Positions 9,133 through 17,459 of a stretch of 40,933 nucleotides of DNA are shown here, one piece after another. The stretch's first letter is position 1. Each line of letters begins with the position of its first letter. The notes beneath the pieces were generated by a model, which saw only the letters and a program-made list of their open reading frames with translations, had not been told where the DNA came from and did not search any database. The DNA is from a virus, in IMG/VR virus record IMGVR_UViG_3300047468_000081, positions 1 to 40,933 of that record. One strand, given 5' to 3'. The translations under genes and the position numbers were made by a program.

Positions 9133-10097
9133 CAGCCACCCCTCGCAATCTCGCCGCTATAGACGTTGTTCCAGACGATCGATCGGTGGTTCTGCTGCGC
9201 ACGCGGCTGGATGTGATCACGAAACGCCATGATGACCGACATGCACTTGTCTTCGATGGCCTGCTGCGCATCGAAGAAACGCCGCTGTCGGCAGATCTCC
9301 GCAGCGGTCAGATCGGCAAGCAGCCGCTGATACTCTTCGGGTAGCGGCGGGAATGGCGACTGACCTTCTGCGACGATGTAGTCGCCACCGAAGCCGCCGA
9401 TCACTAGAGACTGGTCGCTCGTCCCAGCAAACTGATAGTTCAGCGCGGTGAGCGTCAACACCTCGGCCTGCGCCACGACCTCGCACCATCCTGTTGTGCG
9501 TACGATCTCTCCGCGAAACGCTGTCGAAAGCGTTTGCGAGGATGTCAGGTTCGCTTGCCACAACACGGCGGCAGCCGAAACGGCATACTGTCGCGTCCCT
9601 ATCGACGTCCCCGTGATTAGGCCGTTGCTCGTGCTTGTTAGTGGAGTGAGCAGCGGCGGCTGCAGGTAGTAGAACAGCTTGATCTTGTAGACAGCATCGG
9701 GCGCGGGCGCGATTACGATGCGGTCGCCGCGCAAACAGTAGCGCTGCGGCTTGCCCGTTTGCCCAACGCCGAGCTGGTAACTAAGCAGCTGCTGCTCGTC
9801 GACCTCGTCGAGCTGCACGTAGTTCTCGCCGGCGTCGTAGGCAATTTGGATCTGCTGCAAACCGCCGGCGCACGCGCGGTTAGGCATGCGGTAGAACGGT
9901 TGGCCGATCGTCGTTGTGCGCGGCTCGACCTGTAGCCAGTAGTTGCCCTTGCTCTTGACGACCATGTCCGCGAACTTTCCGCGAAGCATGTCGGTCATCT
10001 CGCGACAGATGCGCGCATCAGTGTAGTCACCCGGTGCAGCGCTGCTGATGAACGCCGCTTCACGAACGCGTGGGCATAGGCTCTCGGTTGTGTTCAT
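9132..10097 (-). CDS. Portal-tail adaptor / tubular-like protein (321 aa)
   Basis: The start chosen is the ATG at 10097, which overlaps the preceding stop in ATGA; a start at 10115 would only add six residues from inside the upstream gene. The protein opens MNTTESLCPRVREAAFISS. It contains a RICREMTDMLRGKFADMV helix and a YYLQPPLLTPLTSTS stretch, with beta-rich content in between and a C-terminal helix (FFDAQQAIEDKCMSVIMAF). The pattern of beta-rich protein with terminal helices, length and position right before the hub match head-to-tail connector or tubular A-type proteins. Function is inferred from position and general resemblance. Confidence 0.72.
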   Translation of the reverse strand: MNTTESLCPRVREAAFISSAAPGDYTDARICREMTDMLRGKFADMVVKSKGNYWLQVEPRTTTIGQPFYRMPNRACAGGLQQIQIAYDAGENYVQLDEVDEQQLLSYQLGVGQTGKPQRYCLRGDRIVIAPAPDAVYKIKLFYYLQPPLLTPLTSTSNGLITGTSIGTRQYAVSAAAVLWQANLTSSQTLSTAFRGEIVRTTGWCEVVAQAEVLTLTALNYQFAGTSDQSLVIGGFGGDYIVAEGQSPFPPLPEEYQRLLADLTAAEICRQRRFFDAQQAIEDKCMSVIMAFRDHIQPRAQQNHRSIVWNNVYSGEIARGG

Positions 10098-10588
10098 GCG
10101 TAATTGCCGAACCAATCCTCATCGTCGTCATCGATGCCGCCGCGGCTACCCGGCTTGCGGTCGGGGCCGCTGATGATCAGCGGAGCCTGAATACGCTGCG
10201 TCGAGATGACGCCGTCACCCTCCGGAGTCGCCGACGCCGGTGCGATCTCGGGACCCGCGATGCGCACGTTGTTTGTAGGCTGCTTGCCACCTAGCGCACC
10301 GGTAGTGCCGCTGATGAGAGACGCGATGTTTCCGTAGTCGACGGGTCGATCCTCGACCTCGCGGAGCGCGTTGTCGTACTGCTCGTTTAGGTCGCTGGTG
10401 TGCTTCTGGTATGCGCCCGCGTGCGTGTCGCCGCCCGCGCGCGCTCCGGTCGCGAGCGCGTTCTCGACATAGTTGTTATAAAGCTGCTTGCGCCGAGCTT
10501 GCTCAAGCTTGCGCTTCTCACCGATCTTACCCACCCCTTGCTGGATGAGCGAAGCCGCCGCGAGGATCGCTGCGATCGGGATGGCCAT
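10094..10588 (-). CDS. Small internal-core-like protein (164 aa)
   Basis: The protein starts MAIPIAAILAAASLIQQGVGK, a short hydrophobic helix that could insert in a membrane. A basic coiled-coil stretch follows (EKRKLEQARRKQLYNNYVEN), then a polar region ending in a very acidic tail (GGIDDDDEDWFGNYA). This layout resembles the small internal virion proteins of T7-like phages, which have an N-terminal amphipathic helix and a Gln/Arg-rich coil. Its ATG overlaps the stop of the preceding 164-aa gene by one base, and its stop is coupled to the adaptor gene. The role is uncertain; a head-completion protein is equally possible. Confidence 0.75.
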   Translation of the reverse strand: MAIPIAAILAAASLIQQGVGKIGEKRKLEQARRKQLYNNYVENALATGARAGGDTHAGAYQKHTSDLNEQYDNALREVEDRPVDYGNIASLISGTTGALGGKQPTNNVRIAGPEIAPASATPEGDGVISTQRIQAPLIISGPDRKPGSRGGIDDDDEDWFGNYA

Positions 10589-11082
10589 CAGCGCTCCGGG
10601 TTACGTCGTGGATCGATCGGGCCGCCGGCCTGGCCGCCCATTTGCCCGCCCATGCGTTGCCCGAATTGCTGGCGACGCTGGCCGAGCCGCTGCGCGAGCG
10701 CTTGGAGCGCCCCACTCATGTAGCCGCCGCCCTGCTGTGGGGCTTGAGCGCCGCCACCCTGCCACGGCATGCGGAACCCGCCCGGCGCGGCTTGTGGAGC
10801 CTGCTGCGGGGCTTGCTGCGGGCCGCCCTGCGGCGCGCCTCCACCTTGGAATCGCTGCGCGATGGCACCCCAGTTGATCGGGGCCCCTGCGCCGGTCGCA
10901 CCCATCGGGGGCGGCGGGGGTTGCCATGCGGATGGTCCGGGCTGCGCTGCGCCGCCTGCGCCCTGCGGGGCACCCTGTGGACCCATGCGGTAAGGCGGTG
11001 CGACCTGGCCGGGCTGCGGCGCGGGCCCTGCGCCCATGGTCATCTGGTTGCGCTGGTTTCTCGGGTCCTGTGGGTCGTACAT
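10588..11082 (-). CDS. Pro/Gly/Gln-rich low-complexity virion-region protein (164 aa)
   Basis: The sequence is dominated by Pro, Gly, Gln and Ala (QPGPSAWQPPPPPMG, QQAPQQAPQAAPGG and similar runs), with an Arg/Gln-rich C-terminal helix around LAQRLGQRRQQFGQRMGG. A good ribosome site (GAAAGG) lies 6 bases before the ATG at 11082. The gene is the first after the capsid terminator, so it starts a new section of the late operon or depends on readthrough. Such disordered proteins occur between capsid and connector genes, but no family was recognised and no function is proposed beyond a likely structural or assembly-accessory role. Confidence 0.78.
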   Translation of the reverse strand: MYDPQDPRNQRNQMTMGAGPAPQPGQVAPPYRMGPQGAPQGAGGAAQPGPSAWQPPPPPMGATGAGAPINWGAIAQRFQGGGAPQGGPQQAPQQAPQAAPGGFRMPWQGGGAQAPQQGGGYMSGALQALAQRLGQRRQQFGQRMGGQMGGQAGGPIDPRRNPER

Positions 11083-11100
11083 GCAGAGCCTTTCAACGAG

Positions 11101-11144
11101 AAAAACCCGAGCCCCAAAGCGCGGAGCGCGCTCGGGGACTCGGG
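11101..11144 (-). terminator. Rho-independent terminator after major capsid gene
   Basis: Read on the minus strand, CCCGAG-T-CCCC pairs with GGGG-CTCGGG around a GC-rich inner loop, followed directly by TTTTT (plus-strand 11101-11105 are A). It lies 12 bases beyond the capsid stop codon. It would cap an abundant capsid transcript and lower expression of the tail genes downstream. Confidence 0.88.
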
Positions 11145-11155
11145 CCGGTCACTCA

Positions 11156-12427
11156 TCAAGCCGCGAGGTTGACGATGTTAGGGATGTACGCGCACTGGTA
11201 GGGAATGCGCAGGAATGGAGCCTGGTTCGAGAACGTGCGGAGCTGACAACCAGCGTTGTTATCCAGCTCATGGAAGAACCACTCGTCGCCTTCGCCGCGG
11301 AACGTGATGTCCGTGGAGCCGATGCGCTTGCCCAAGCCTGCGGGCACGTACATCGCGTGGCCATCCTTCATGTACGCGTGCAGCGCGACGTCGATGACGC
11401 CTGCGGGGCTCTTGTACTGGATGTTATTGGTTCCGGTTCGCTTCGCCTCTTCCGAGGAGATCCAGCGCTGATCGTCGTCCAGCTCGTTGGCCATGTCGGC
11501 GAACGTCGGAGCGCCTGTGAACAAGCGGCCGCCCTTGCGTGAGCCGTTCGGGAACAGCTTCGCAGCCAAGCCGCTGAGCTTCGCGCGCGTCAGCTGACCC
11601 GAGCCTGCGGAGTGCTGTACGACCTTCCACGACGGGTACAGGTTCGCGTCGATCAGGAACATGGTTCCTGTGTTCTTCATGATTGCTTCGAGGCCGATGC
11701 ACGACTTACCGAGCCAACCGGCAGGGACCAAGCGGTCGCCTGCGACAGGCAGGTAGGTCGAGCCGCTCTTGAACAGCAGAAGCGACTTGGTGTCAGGCTG
11801 CACGCCCGACACGTCGACATCGGTTGCGCGCACGGTCGAACCGTTCGACGCAATGATGTCCACCTGCGCGTTCTGCATGTGGTTCCAGATGCCTGCGGAC
11901 CACGAAGCAGCCGTGATGACAGTCGTGTTACCCGTGCCGGTTCCGAGGTTGGTACCGGTGACAGAAGCCAGCACGCCGATGTCGCACGCGATGGTCGACG
12001 TCGAGCCCGGACCGTAGAGCATGCTCAGCTCACGATAAAACTCGTGAGACTGCGACATGAGCATGGTCTTCAGCTCGAATGCCGAGCGGAACGCGCCGCC
12101 GCCGCTGCCGTCCTTCGCGCCATTCCGCGAGCGGAAAGTCACGTCGTAGGGGATGTTACCGATCATGGCCAGCGTGGAGCCGTCCACCTGCGCGTTCTTC
12201 ATGACCGAGTCGCGGGCAGCTCGGAAGCTGAACGCGGTGCCCGAGACGTCGGCTGTGATGCCGTGCTCGAGCGACATGATGATCGGCACGTTGAACGCGA
12301 GGCCGGGGCGCTGGTTCTGCGGGATGAACCCGAACCAGTCGGCGATCGTATTCTCTTCGGGGATCGGGTTCTCGATCGCCCCGTACTGCTGTTTATAGTT
12401 TGGGAGCCAGTTCGCGAGAGATGACAC
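11156..12427 (-). CDS. Major capsid (coat) protein, 423 aa
   Basis: This gene follows the portal and scaffold genes and is flanked by a hairpin-rich gap upstream and a strong terminator downstream, the usual setting of the most abundant virion protein. Its length is close to that of P22 coat (430 aa). The start is GTG at 12427 with AGGTG five bases upstream. The sequence is mixed alpha/beta with no signal peptide; the C-terminal third contains SSEEAKRTGTNNIQYKSPAG and the end is hydrophobic (CAYIPNIVNLAA). An HK97-type fold is expected for a coat protein in this position but cannot be proven by eye. The call rests mainly on gene order, length and transcription setting. Confidence 0.87.
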   Translation of the reverse strand: MSSLANWLPNYKQQYGAIENPIPEENTIADWFGFIPQNQRPGLAFNVPIIMSLEHGITADVSGTAFSFRAARDSVMKNAQVDGSTLAMIGNIPYDVTFRSRNGAKDGSGGGAFRSAFELKTMLMSQSHEFYRELSMLYGPGSTSTIACDIGVLASVTGTNLGTGTGNTTVITAASWSAGIWNHMQNAQVDIIASNGSTVRATDVDVSGVQPDTKSLLLFKSGSTYLPVAGDRLVPAGWLGKSCIGLEAIMKNTGTMFLIDANLYPSWKVVQHSAGSGQLTRAKLSGLAAKLFPNGSRKGGRLFTGAPTFADMANELDDDQRWISSEEAKRTGTNNIQYKSPAGVIDVALHAYMKDGHAMYVPAGLGKRIGSTDITFRGEGDEWFFHELDNNAGCQLRTFSNQAPFLRIPYQCAYIPNIVNLAA

Positions 12428-12776
12428 GTTTACACCTGCAAGACGGTTGTGAGCTTCGAAAGCTCGTTTCCTCGCCGATTGCCGGTGTCACGTATGGGTC
12501 GCGTCGGTTGCTGGGTTTACTCAGTCCGCGCGCCGCTGTGAGCGGTTCGTATGTGGTCTGTATCTTGCGCTGCCGCCCTGCGCTGCGCAATGGGGTGGCC
12601 GCGTGGCCGGCTGGTAGGTGGAAGCCTGCCCCGAACACCGCGCGGCCACCCATCACGGGGTCCCGTAAATTAACGGGGGGGCCGCCCACGGCTACAACCC
12701 CGTGAACGGCCCCCATAAACCTGGTCGGCCCGCGAAAATGCCGATGCCTCAACACTACCCGGAACCAGGTCGCGAC
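12428..12776 (-). promoter_or_regulatory. 349-bp non-coding gap between scaffold and capsid genes
   Basis: No convincing gene was found here. On the minus strand the first structure is a two-part stem-loop at 12677-12714: GGGGGCCG pairs with CGGCCCCC, and an inner CACGG pairs with CCGTG. Next is CCCGT-AAATTA-ACGGG at 12662-12677. There is no clean T-run, so this looks like an attenuator, an RNA-processing site or a weak terminator. Nearer the capsid gene an inverted repeat TTGCGC...GCGCAA (12565-12590) could lie near a capsid promoter, but no good -35/-10 pair was found. The gap may give the capsid transcript separate control or stability. Confidence 0.6.
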
Positions 12777-14069
12777 TCAGTAGCCCATCTTGTTGCGGAT
12801 GTCACTAGGTCGCATGCCCGACTGACCCGAGCTGCTGATCGGCAACGCTCCGCCGCCCTTCGAGTTTCGGATCACGCGCTCGCCGGGAACCTTGCCTGAC
12901 GCGTCGCGCCGCACTTGCTCCTCGCGTGTCGCAGCCTGCGCACCGCCCGGCACCCTCGGCCGCTTGGCCTGCTTCGCCGCGTGCTCCGCTCGCTCTGCGC
13001 CAATCTCTTCACGCACGGCGATCGATGCCTGCCTGGCGCGCTCGGGAGTGATCTGCCCGTCGTCGCGACACAGAATCTCGAGGTTCTGAATGAACAGCTG
13101 CTCCGAACGCGGGTAGACGCCGATGCCCTGCGCCTTGAGAGCGCGTGGCATGTAGTCGTTGATGCGCTGCATCGCAGCTTGCGTAGCGGCGTCCACGCTC
13201 CGGCGCTGCGTCTGCTGCTGGATCATTTGCTGCTCCTGCTGGATGCGTTGCCGCTCCTGCGCGAGCTGCTGCCGTTCCACGTGGAGCTGCTGTTCCATCG
13301 GCGACATGCGCTTGAACGCGACGTATTCCTTCGCGATGTCCTCCGCCATCTTGAACATGACGTCCTCGGGAACGCGCATAGTGCGCAGCCCCTGACGCAA
13401 CATGTTCGGGTCTCGCCATTCCTGCGATCGCTGCTGGTCGAGCCGTAGGATGTGCTCGGCGCGGTCCTTGAGCGCATAGGTCTCTTGCTTGCTGCGGGTG
13501 TAGTCCGCCGTCCGCATGTAACCCTGGCGCATCTCCTCGAACGTGACTTGCTGCGGCTGCCCGTTGACCGTGACTTCGACCGGCAGATCTTTCAGCAGCT
13601 CATGCGGGATCTTGCCCTCGGCGAGCGACCTCGAGAGCTTCTCTGTCCACTCCTGATACGCCTTGGTTTCGGCAGTCGTGTCGATCTCGTTGCCGAACTC
13701 GTCGTATTCCTTGGGTGCGTCAGGCTCGGCGATCTCCTCGAGCGGCTGATCGTCGGGTTCCGCGTCGGACTCGGCGTCGCGCGCGACCTCATCGGGCCGC
13801 GCTTTCGTGTGGTCCACCCACGAGTCGCCGAGCTGGCTTTCGTCCGGTGGCTCGTCGGACTCGAATGCATCCATGCCGCTGGTGACGGCGCCCATAAACT
13901 CGCTCGGCCGCAGCGCCTTGGGCTTCGGTCCGCCGCGAGACGGGGCGTTGGCGTTGGGCTTCGCCGGCGCACCCTGCGGCGGGGCTGCGGGTGCTGCGGG
14001 TGCGGGCCCGCTCGGAATGTTCTGCGCTAGCGCGCCCTCGAGACTCGTTGCTGCTTGTACTCCACTCAC
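12777..14069 (-). CDS. Scaffold-like protein (430 aa)
   Basis: The start is GTG at 14069, overlapping the portal stop in GTGA. The first 70 residues are Ala/Pro-rich, the next 80 very acidic (DESQLGDSWVDHTK, SDAEPDDQPLEEIAEPD). A long Gln/Arg/Glu coiled coil follows (for example VERQQLAQERQRIQQEQQ at about 265-285), and the C-terminus is basic. This acidic-plus-coiled-coil layout and the place between portal and capsid fit an internal scaffolding protein, which assembles coat subunits around the portal and leaves before DNA fills the head. The basic C-terminus could bind coat protein as in P22. No protease motif is seen. Confidence 0.82.
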   Translation of the reverse strand: MSGVQAATSLEGALAQNIPSGPAPAAPAAPPQGAPAKPNANAPSRGGPKPKALRPSEFMGAVTSGMDAFESDEPPDESQLGDSWVDHTKARPDEVARDAESDAEPDDQPLEEIAEPDAPKEYDEFGNEIDTTAETKAYQEWTEKLSRSLAEGKIPHELLKDLPVEVTVNGQPQQVTFEEMRQGYMRTADYTRSKQETYALKDRAEHILRLDQQRSQEWRDPNMLRQGLRTMRVPEDVMFKMAEDIAKEYVAFKRMSPMEQQLHVERQQLAQERQRIQQEQQMIQQQTQRRSVDAATQAAMQRINDYMPRALKAQGIGVYPRSEQLFIQNLEILCRDDGQITPERARQASIAVREEIGAERAEHAAKQAKRPRVPGGAQAATREEQVRRDASGKVPGERVIRNSKGGGALPISSSGQSGMRPSDIRNKMGY

Positions 14070-16309
14070 GGGCCTTCTCCTGGTCTAGCGGTATTCGGGG
14101 GCGTTGCGGGTTCGGGTAGCCCCGTGCCGGCCGCTGCGGCCGCGGGGGATGGCGACACGCTGCCGCCCTTGTCTGCGCTCTGCTGCGACTGCGGGCCGCC
14201 GCCTTGGAGCGCTGGCGGGGCTCCTTGCGGCTGTCCTTGGGTTTGCTGCTGCGGCTCGCCGGGCATGGGCGGCGGCTGCGTCTGCATCCCGAGTAACGCG
14301 GTCGGCGAGTTTGGGATCGGCGGCGGGAGCGGCACGCCAAGCGGCATGGCCATGCGGGGGTCGATGCCCTGCCAGCCGAGTAGGTGATCGTAGATGTGTT
14401 GGAGCCCAGCGCCGACAGCCGCGCGCTGCTCCGGCGTGTCGGGCAGGGTCATCAGCTTCTCGACGACGCCCCAGTGCTTCGGAAGGTGCTTGAACGGGTT
14501 GTCACCCGCACCCACCGTGACCGGCTTGCCGTCTTGCAGCTGCTCGTTTTCCCACACGAGACGCAGATCGGACGCGCTGTTCGTGTCGAACAGACCCGAC
14601 CAGTCACCCGTGTTGATGCCGCGGATCGTCGCGTCGATGCGCTCGGGTGGCTGCTCTTTGATGGCCTCCCACAGCTCGAAGCGCCCGGCCTGGCTTCGCA
14701 TCATCGGGCTTGCTGTCTCGACTTGGACGCGCGCCACGCCTTTCAGCGATTCCTTGCGGAACTCCATCAGGTATGGCTGCTCGCTCTTGCCGGCGACCTC
14801 GATCAGGAATTTCTCGGTCGCGTTGTCGCGCGTCAGCTCGAGCACGATGTTGCCGACCTGGCGGCGGAAGTCATCGAACCCGGCCTGAATGCTGTTCTGG
14901 TACTCGTAGGTGATCGAGTGGTAGAGCGCGGCCATGCGGCCGCTGGTGATGTTGGGGTCTGACTTGCCACGAGACGTCGCATACAGACCGCTCACGCTGT
15001 CCATGCGTTCGAGGAGATGCCCGAAGAACCACTTCACGGACTCGGGCAACTGCGCGTAGTTCATCGCCACGGGCGGGTCAGTGCCAGGTGTCTTGGCGAT
15101 GGCGACCAGACCCTTCGCGATCTGCTTGAAGTCGTAGTCGGCGCCTTTGTCGAACACCATGACCTGGCGTCCGAACGTGCTGAGGTTCGTGGCGCTGTCG
15201 CTCGACAGTTGATCCAGCATTTGCTGAATGGCGAGCAGGTCCCACGGGTTCGCGTAGCCGAGCGCCGAGAAAAAGAACCGGTCGGGGCACAGCTCGGCGA
15301 TTGGTACGCCCTTCTTACGTGGGCAGCCACCGTGCCATAGGATCACGTCATCGAGAAACGCGAGGTAGAGCCCATCAGGAAGTGCGGGGCACTTCTCGTG
15401 ATAGAGGTGCTCGATCATGCACGTGTCTTCGTCGATCGCTTCACGTGTCGACCAGCCAAGCAACGCCTCGGGTAGGTACTCGTCGAAGTCTTTGCACTCG
15501 AGGATATCGTCGGCCAGGTCGGGCAGCTTGGCCGCTAGATCGTACTTGTTGACGTACTCACGCACGATGCACCAGCGCATCTTGGGGTTGCGCGTGTCGC
15601 GCACGAGATCCCAAGGTCCGAGGATCGCGCCAGTGGGAGCGCCCGACATCTCTTTGACCTCGATCTCCGCGTCCTGCTTCGCAGTGATCGGCTGCCCCGT
15701 CATCTCGTCGATCATCGGCGAGCCGTCCGGGTTCGTGGCTGGCACGTCGATTTGCAGGATCTGACCAGGGTTCTCCTTGTCAGGGATCGGGCGCATCACC
15801 TCCATCTCGTCGCCCGACGTCGGGTCCCAGTGGATGTGGGCGTAGCCCATGCCCCCGGTCCCCATGTACTCGAGCGCGCGCCGCTCGCCGGCGTCTCCGA
15901 CAGCGCCGGTATAGAGGTAGTGCACGGCGTTGTTGCTCGTGCCGATGCTGGCAAGCGCGCTGTAGTCGCTGTTTCGCGTGAGGCACTGGAATGCCGCGCG
16001 CTGCCCCTGCGCCATGCTGTTCAGCTGCCGCTGGTAGCTGCGTACTTCATTGATGCGGAAGCGCGTGAACTGACCCTCGGGGCCAACCTGCGCCGTGCTC
16101 TGCGTCGCGAAGTCGCCGGGCCGGTTGGGTGACTGCCCGAAGTACTGCGCGATCGCGGTGCGCCACATCCAGACGAGCCCGGATGCGGTGCATTCTTGGA
16201 AGTAGCGTTGGGTGAGCCGTTTGGCATGCGTGATAACTTCGGAGTGCTCACGCGCGGCCCAATACGTCTTATCACTGTCCGCTGGGTTTACTGACTGCGG
16301 TGCGAACAT
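14066..16309 (-). CDS. Portal protein (747 aa)
   Basis: A large protein directly after the terminase/RyR group and before the scaffold. It starts MFAPQSVNPADSDKTYWAA. The N-terminal half is mixed alpha/beta; the middle has the long helices expected of a portal stem and wing, and an NITSGRMAALYHSITYEYQ segment typical of podoviral portals. The last 80 residues are a disordered Pro/Gln/Gly tail (PPPMPGEPQQQTQGQ). Its length is close to P22 portal (725 aa). The dodecameric portal forms the DNA entry vertex, docks terminase during packaging and later holds the tail. Only a weak ribosome site precedes the ATG; the upstream gene ends two bases before it. Confidence 0.88.
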   Translation of the reverse strand: MFAPQSVNPADSDKTYWAAREHSEVITHAKRLTQRYFQECTASGLVWMWRTAIAQYFGQSPNRPGDFATQSTAQVGPEGQFTRFRINEVRSYQRQLNSMAQGQRAAFQCLTRNSDYSALASIGTSNNAVHYLYTGAVGDAGERRALEYMGTGGMGYAHIHWDPTSGDEMEVMRPIPDKENPGQILQIDVPATNPDGSPMIDEMTGQPITAKQDAEIEVKEMSGAPTGAILGPWDLVRDTRNPKMRWCIVREYVNKYDLAAKLPDLADDILECKDFDEYLPEALLGWSTREAIDEDTCMIEHLYHEKCPALPDGLYLAFLDDVILWHGGCPRKKGVPIAELCPDRFFFSALGYANPWDLLAIQQMLDQLSSDSATNLSTFGRQVMVFDKGADYDFKQIAKGLVAIAKTPGTDPPVAMNYAQLPESVKWFFGHLLERMDSVSGLYATSRGKSDPNITSGRMAALYHSITYEYQNSIQAGFDDFRRQVGNIVLELTRDNATEKFLIEVAGKSEQPYLMEFRKESLKGVARVQVETASPMMRSQAGRFELWEAIKEQPPERIDATIRGINTGDWSGLFDTNSASDLRLVWENEQLQDGKPVTVGAGDNPFKHLPKHWGVVEKLMTLPDTPEQRAAVGAGLQHIYDHLLGWQGIDPRMAMPLGVPLPPPIPNSPTALLGMQTQPPPMPGEPQQQTQGQPQGAPPALQGGGPQSQQSADKGGSVSPSPAAAAAGTGLPEPATPPNTARPGEGP

Positions 16310-16311
16310 GG

Positions 16312-16722
16312 TTAGGCGTCAGGTTCCTTCGCTAGGAGGACAAGCCCAGCAATGATGGAAGCGTGCTTGGAGCAGATGTCGAAGATCTTGGCTTTGCTGC
16401 GCGTGTTCTGCGGCAGCTCATCCCATGGGAGCAGGTTCGGGTGTTTCTTGTTGGCTGGGTCCAGCTCGGGGCCGTACGTCCAGCCTGACGCGTAGTGAAT
16501 CTCTCGCCAGCTCTCGTGGCGCTCTGCATCGCTCGTGTGGAACGCGGCGCACTTCTGCATGGCTTCGATGCGGCGCTTCACGTCGTCGGGGCCAAACATC
16601 TTTTGATCGTATGACGGCTCGTTGAGCAGCACGCGGATCTCACGTGCGATCTCCGCCTGCATCTGCTCAAACGCAGACCAGACCATGAGCGCGATGTCGT
16701 CGGGTGTTGGGTGCGGGTGCAT
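16312..16722 (-). CDS. RyR-domain protein (136 aa)
   Basis: Residues 69-118 match the ryanodine-receptor repeat pattern: HESWREIHYASGWTYGPELD, then KKHPNLLPWDELP and a C-terminal helix. The hallmark is W-x10-GW-x-YG followed by HP-x-L-x-P-[WY]-[DE]-ELP. RyR domains occur in a number of phage proteins with unknown binding partners. The N-terminal 65 residues are helical, with a DDVKRRIEAMQKCAAFH segment. The start overlaps the preceding stop by one base (TGATG), and the portal follows after two bases. The domain call is clear by eye; the role (ligand sensing, packaging accessory or host interaction) is unknown. Confidence 0.86.
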   Translation of the reverse strand: MHPHPTPDDIALMVWSAFEQMQAEIAREIRVLLNEPSYDQKMFGPDDVKRRIEAMQKCAAFHTSDAERHESWREIHYASGWTYGPELDPANKKHPNLLPWDELPQNTRSKAKIFDICSKHASIIAGLVLLAKEPDA

Positions 16723-17198
16723 CAGATCCTCCGTAGACGCAGAATGTCGGGTTCGCCGACCTCGCGTCGTGGTGTGCAGGGTTGGCAGACGAGCGCGAGC
16801 GCATCGAACAGCGTGTCTAGGTTGACGTCACCGCTGAGCGAGTTGCTAAAGATGTCCGCTTGCGCGCTCGCGTTCGGCGCGAGGACCCAGTGGTTCTTGA
16901 CGGGGATCGGCGTGCGCGGCACGACCTCGGCCGCGAGCGTTGCGACCGGTGCGTTCTTCACCTGGACGCGCTTGCCAAACTGGTCGCGCTCGACCGTCTG
17001 CGCCGGCGAGCAGCCCTCCTCACGCACGATAGGTACCAGCACGTGCGCCGGTGCGAGCTTGGACAGCTTCACCTTGTCCACGACTCGGCCTTCCGAGATG
17101 GCGCCCGGATCGTTCTTGATTGCCCACGCACGCGCGATGCCCGCTTCGAGCGGGTCTGACTCGTGCACGTAGATCTTCACTGTTTTGTTTTCTGACAT
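16722..17198 (-). CDS. Hypothetical protein between terminase and portal (158 aa)
   Basis: The protein starts MSENKTVKIYVHESDPLEAG. It is mixed in composition, with beta-prone stretches (AHVLVPIVREEG, QVKNAPVATLAAEVV) and no membrane segment or signal peptide. Its last residues contain CQPCTPRRE, a lone CxxC without a partner pair. It sits three bases after the 85-aa membrane protein and is coupled to the RyR-domain gene. No family was recognised. Being in the packaging cluster, it may be a terminase or portal accessory, but this is location only. Confidence 0.83.
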   Translation of the reverse strand: MSENKTVKIYVHESDPLEAGIARAWAIKNDPGAISEGRVVDKVKLSKLAPAHVLVPIVREEGCSPAQTVERDQFGKRVQVKNAPVATLAAEVVPRTPIPVKNHWVLAPNASAQADIFSNSLSGDVNLDTLFDALALVCQPCTPRREVGEPDILRLRRI

Positions 17199-17201
17199 CG
17201 G

Positions 17202-17459
17202 TTAGCTCTGCGTTGGGAATGAGCGCATGCGGCTTGCAAGCGCGTTGGTCTGGGTTTCGAACTTGGTCGCGTTCACGTCCGCTTCGACCTTGTCGAGCCG
17301 CGCGACCAGCTTTTGCATGGTGCCCGCAAGCTCGCTCGCGAGGATGCGGCGTTCTTCTGCTTTCGGGTCGTTCTTGGTCTTGTCGTACAGCCGCGCGGCT
17401 ATCAGCGCGACGAGTAGGACGGTTACAGCCCATATGAGGTGTTCGTACATGTTCACCAT
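17202..17459 (-). CDS. Small membrane protein with N-terminal helix and coiled coil (85 aa)
   Basis: A single hydrophobic segment near the N-terminus (EHLIWAVTVLLVALIAARLY, about residues 6-25) is followed by a charged helix with heptad character (AGTMQKLVARLDKVEADV). The likely topology is membrane-anchored with the coil outside the bilayer, as in inner-membrane spanins and some phage membrane proteins of unknown role. At 85 aa it is shorter than a classic Rz-type spanin. The start at 17459 overlaps the terminase stop; an in-frame ATG at 17450 is an alternative. The endolysin is far away at 27.4-28.0 kb, so a lysis role is only a possibility. Confidence 0.78.
   Translation of the reverse strand: MVNMYEHLIWAVTVLLVALIAARLYDKTKNDPKAEERRILASELAGTMQKLVARLDKVEADVNATKFETQTNALASRMRSFPTQS

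Noticed and set aside
12393-12755. Leftward 120-residue frame in the scaffold-capsid gap
   Set aside because: It overlaps the capsid start and hairpins, has Arg/Pro-rich composition and no ribosome site.
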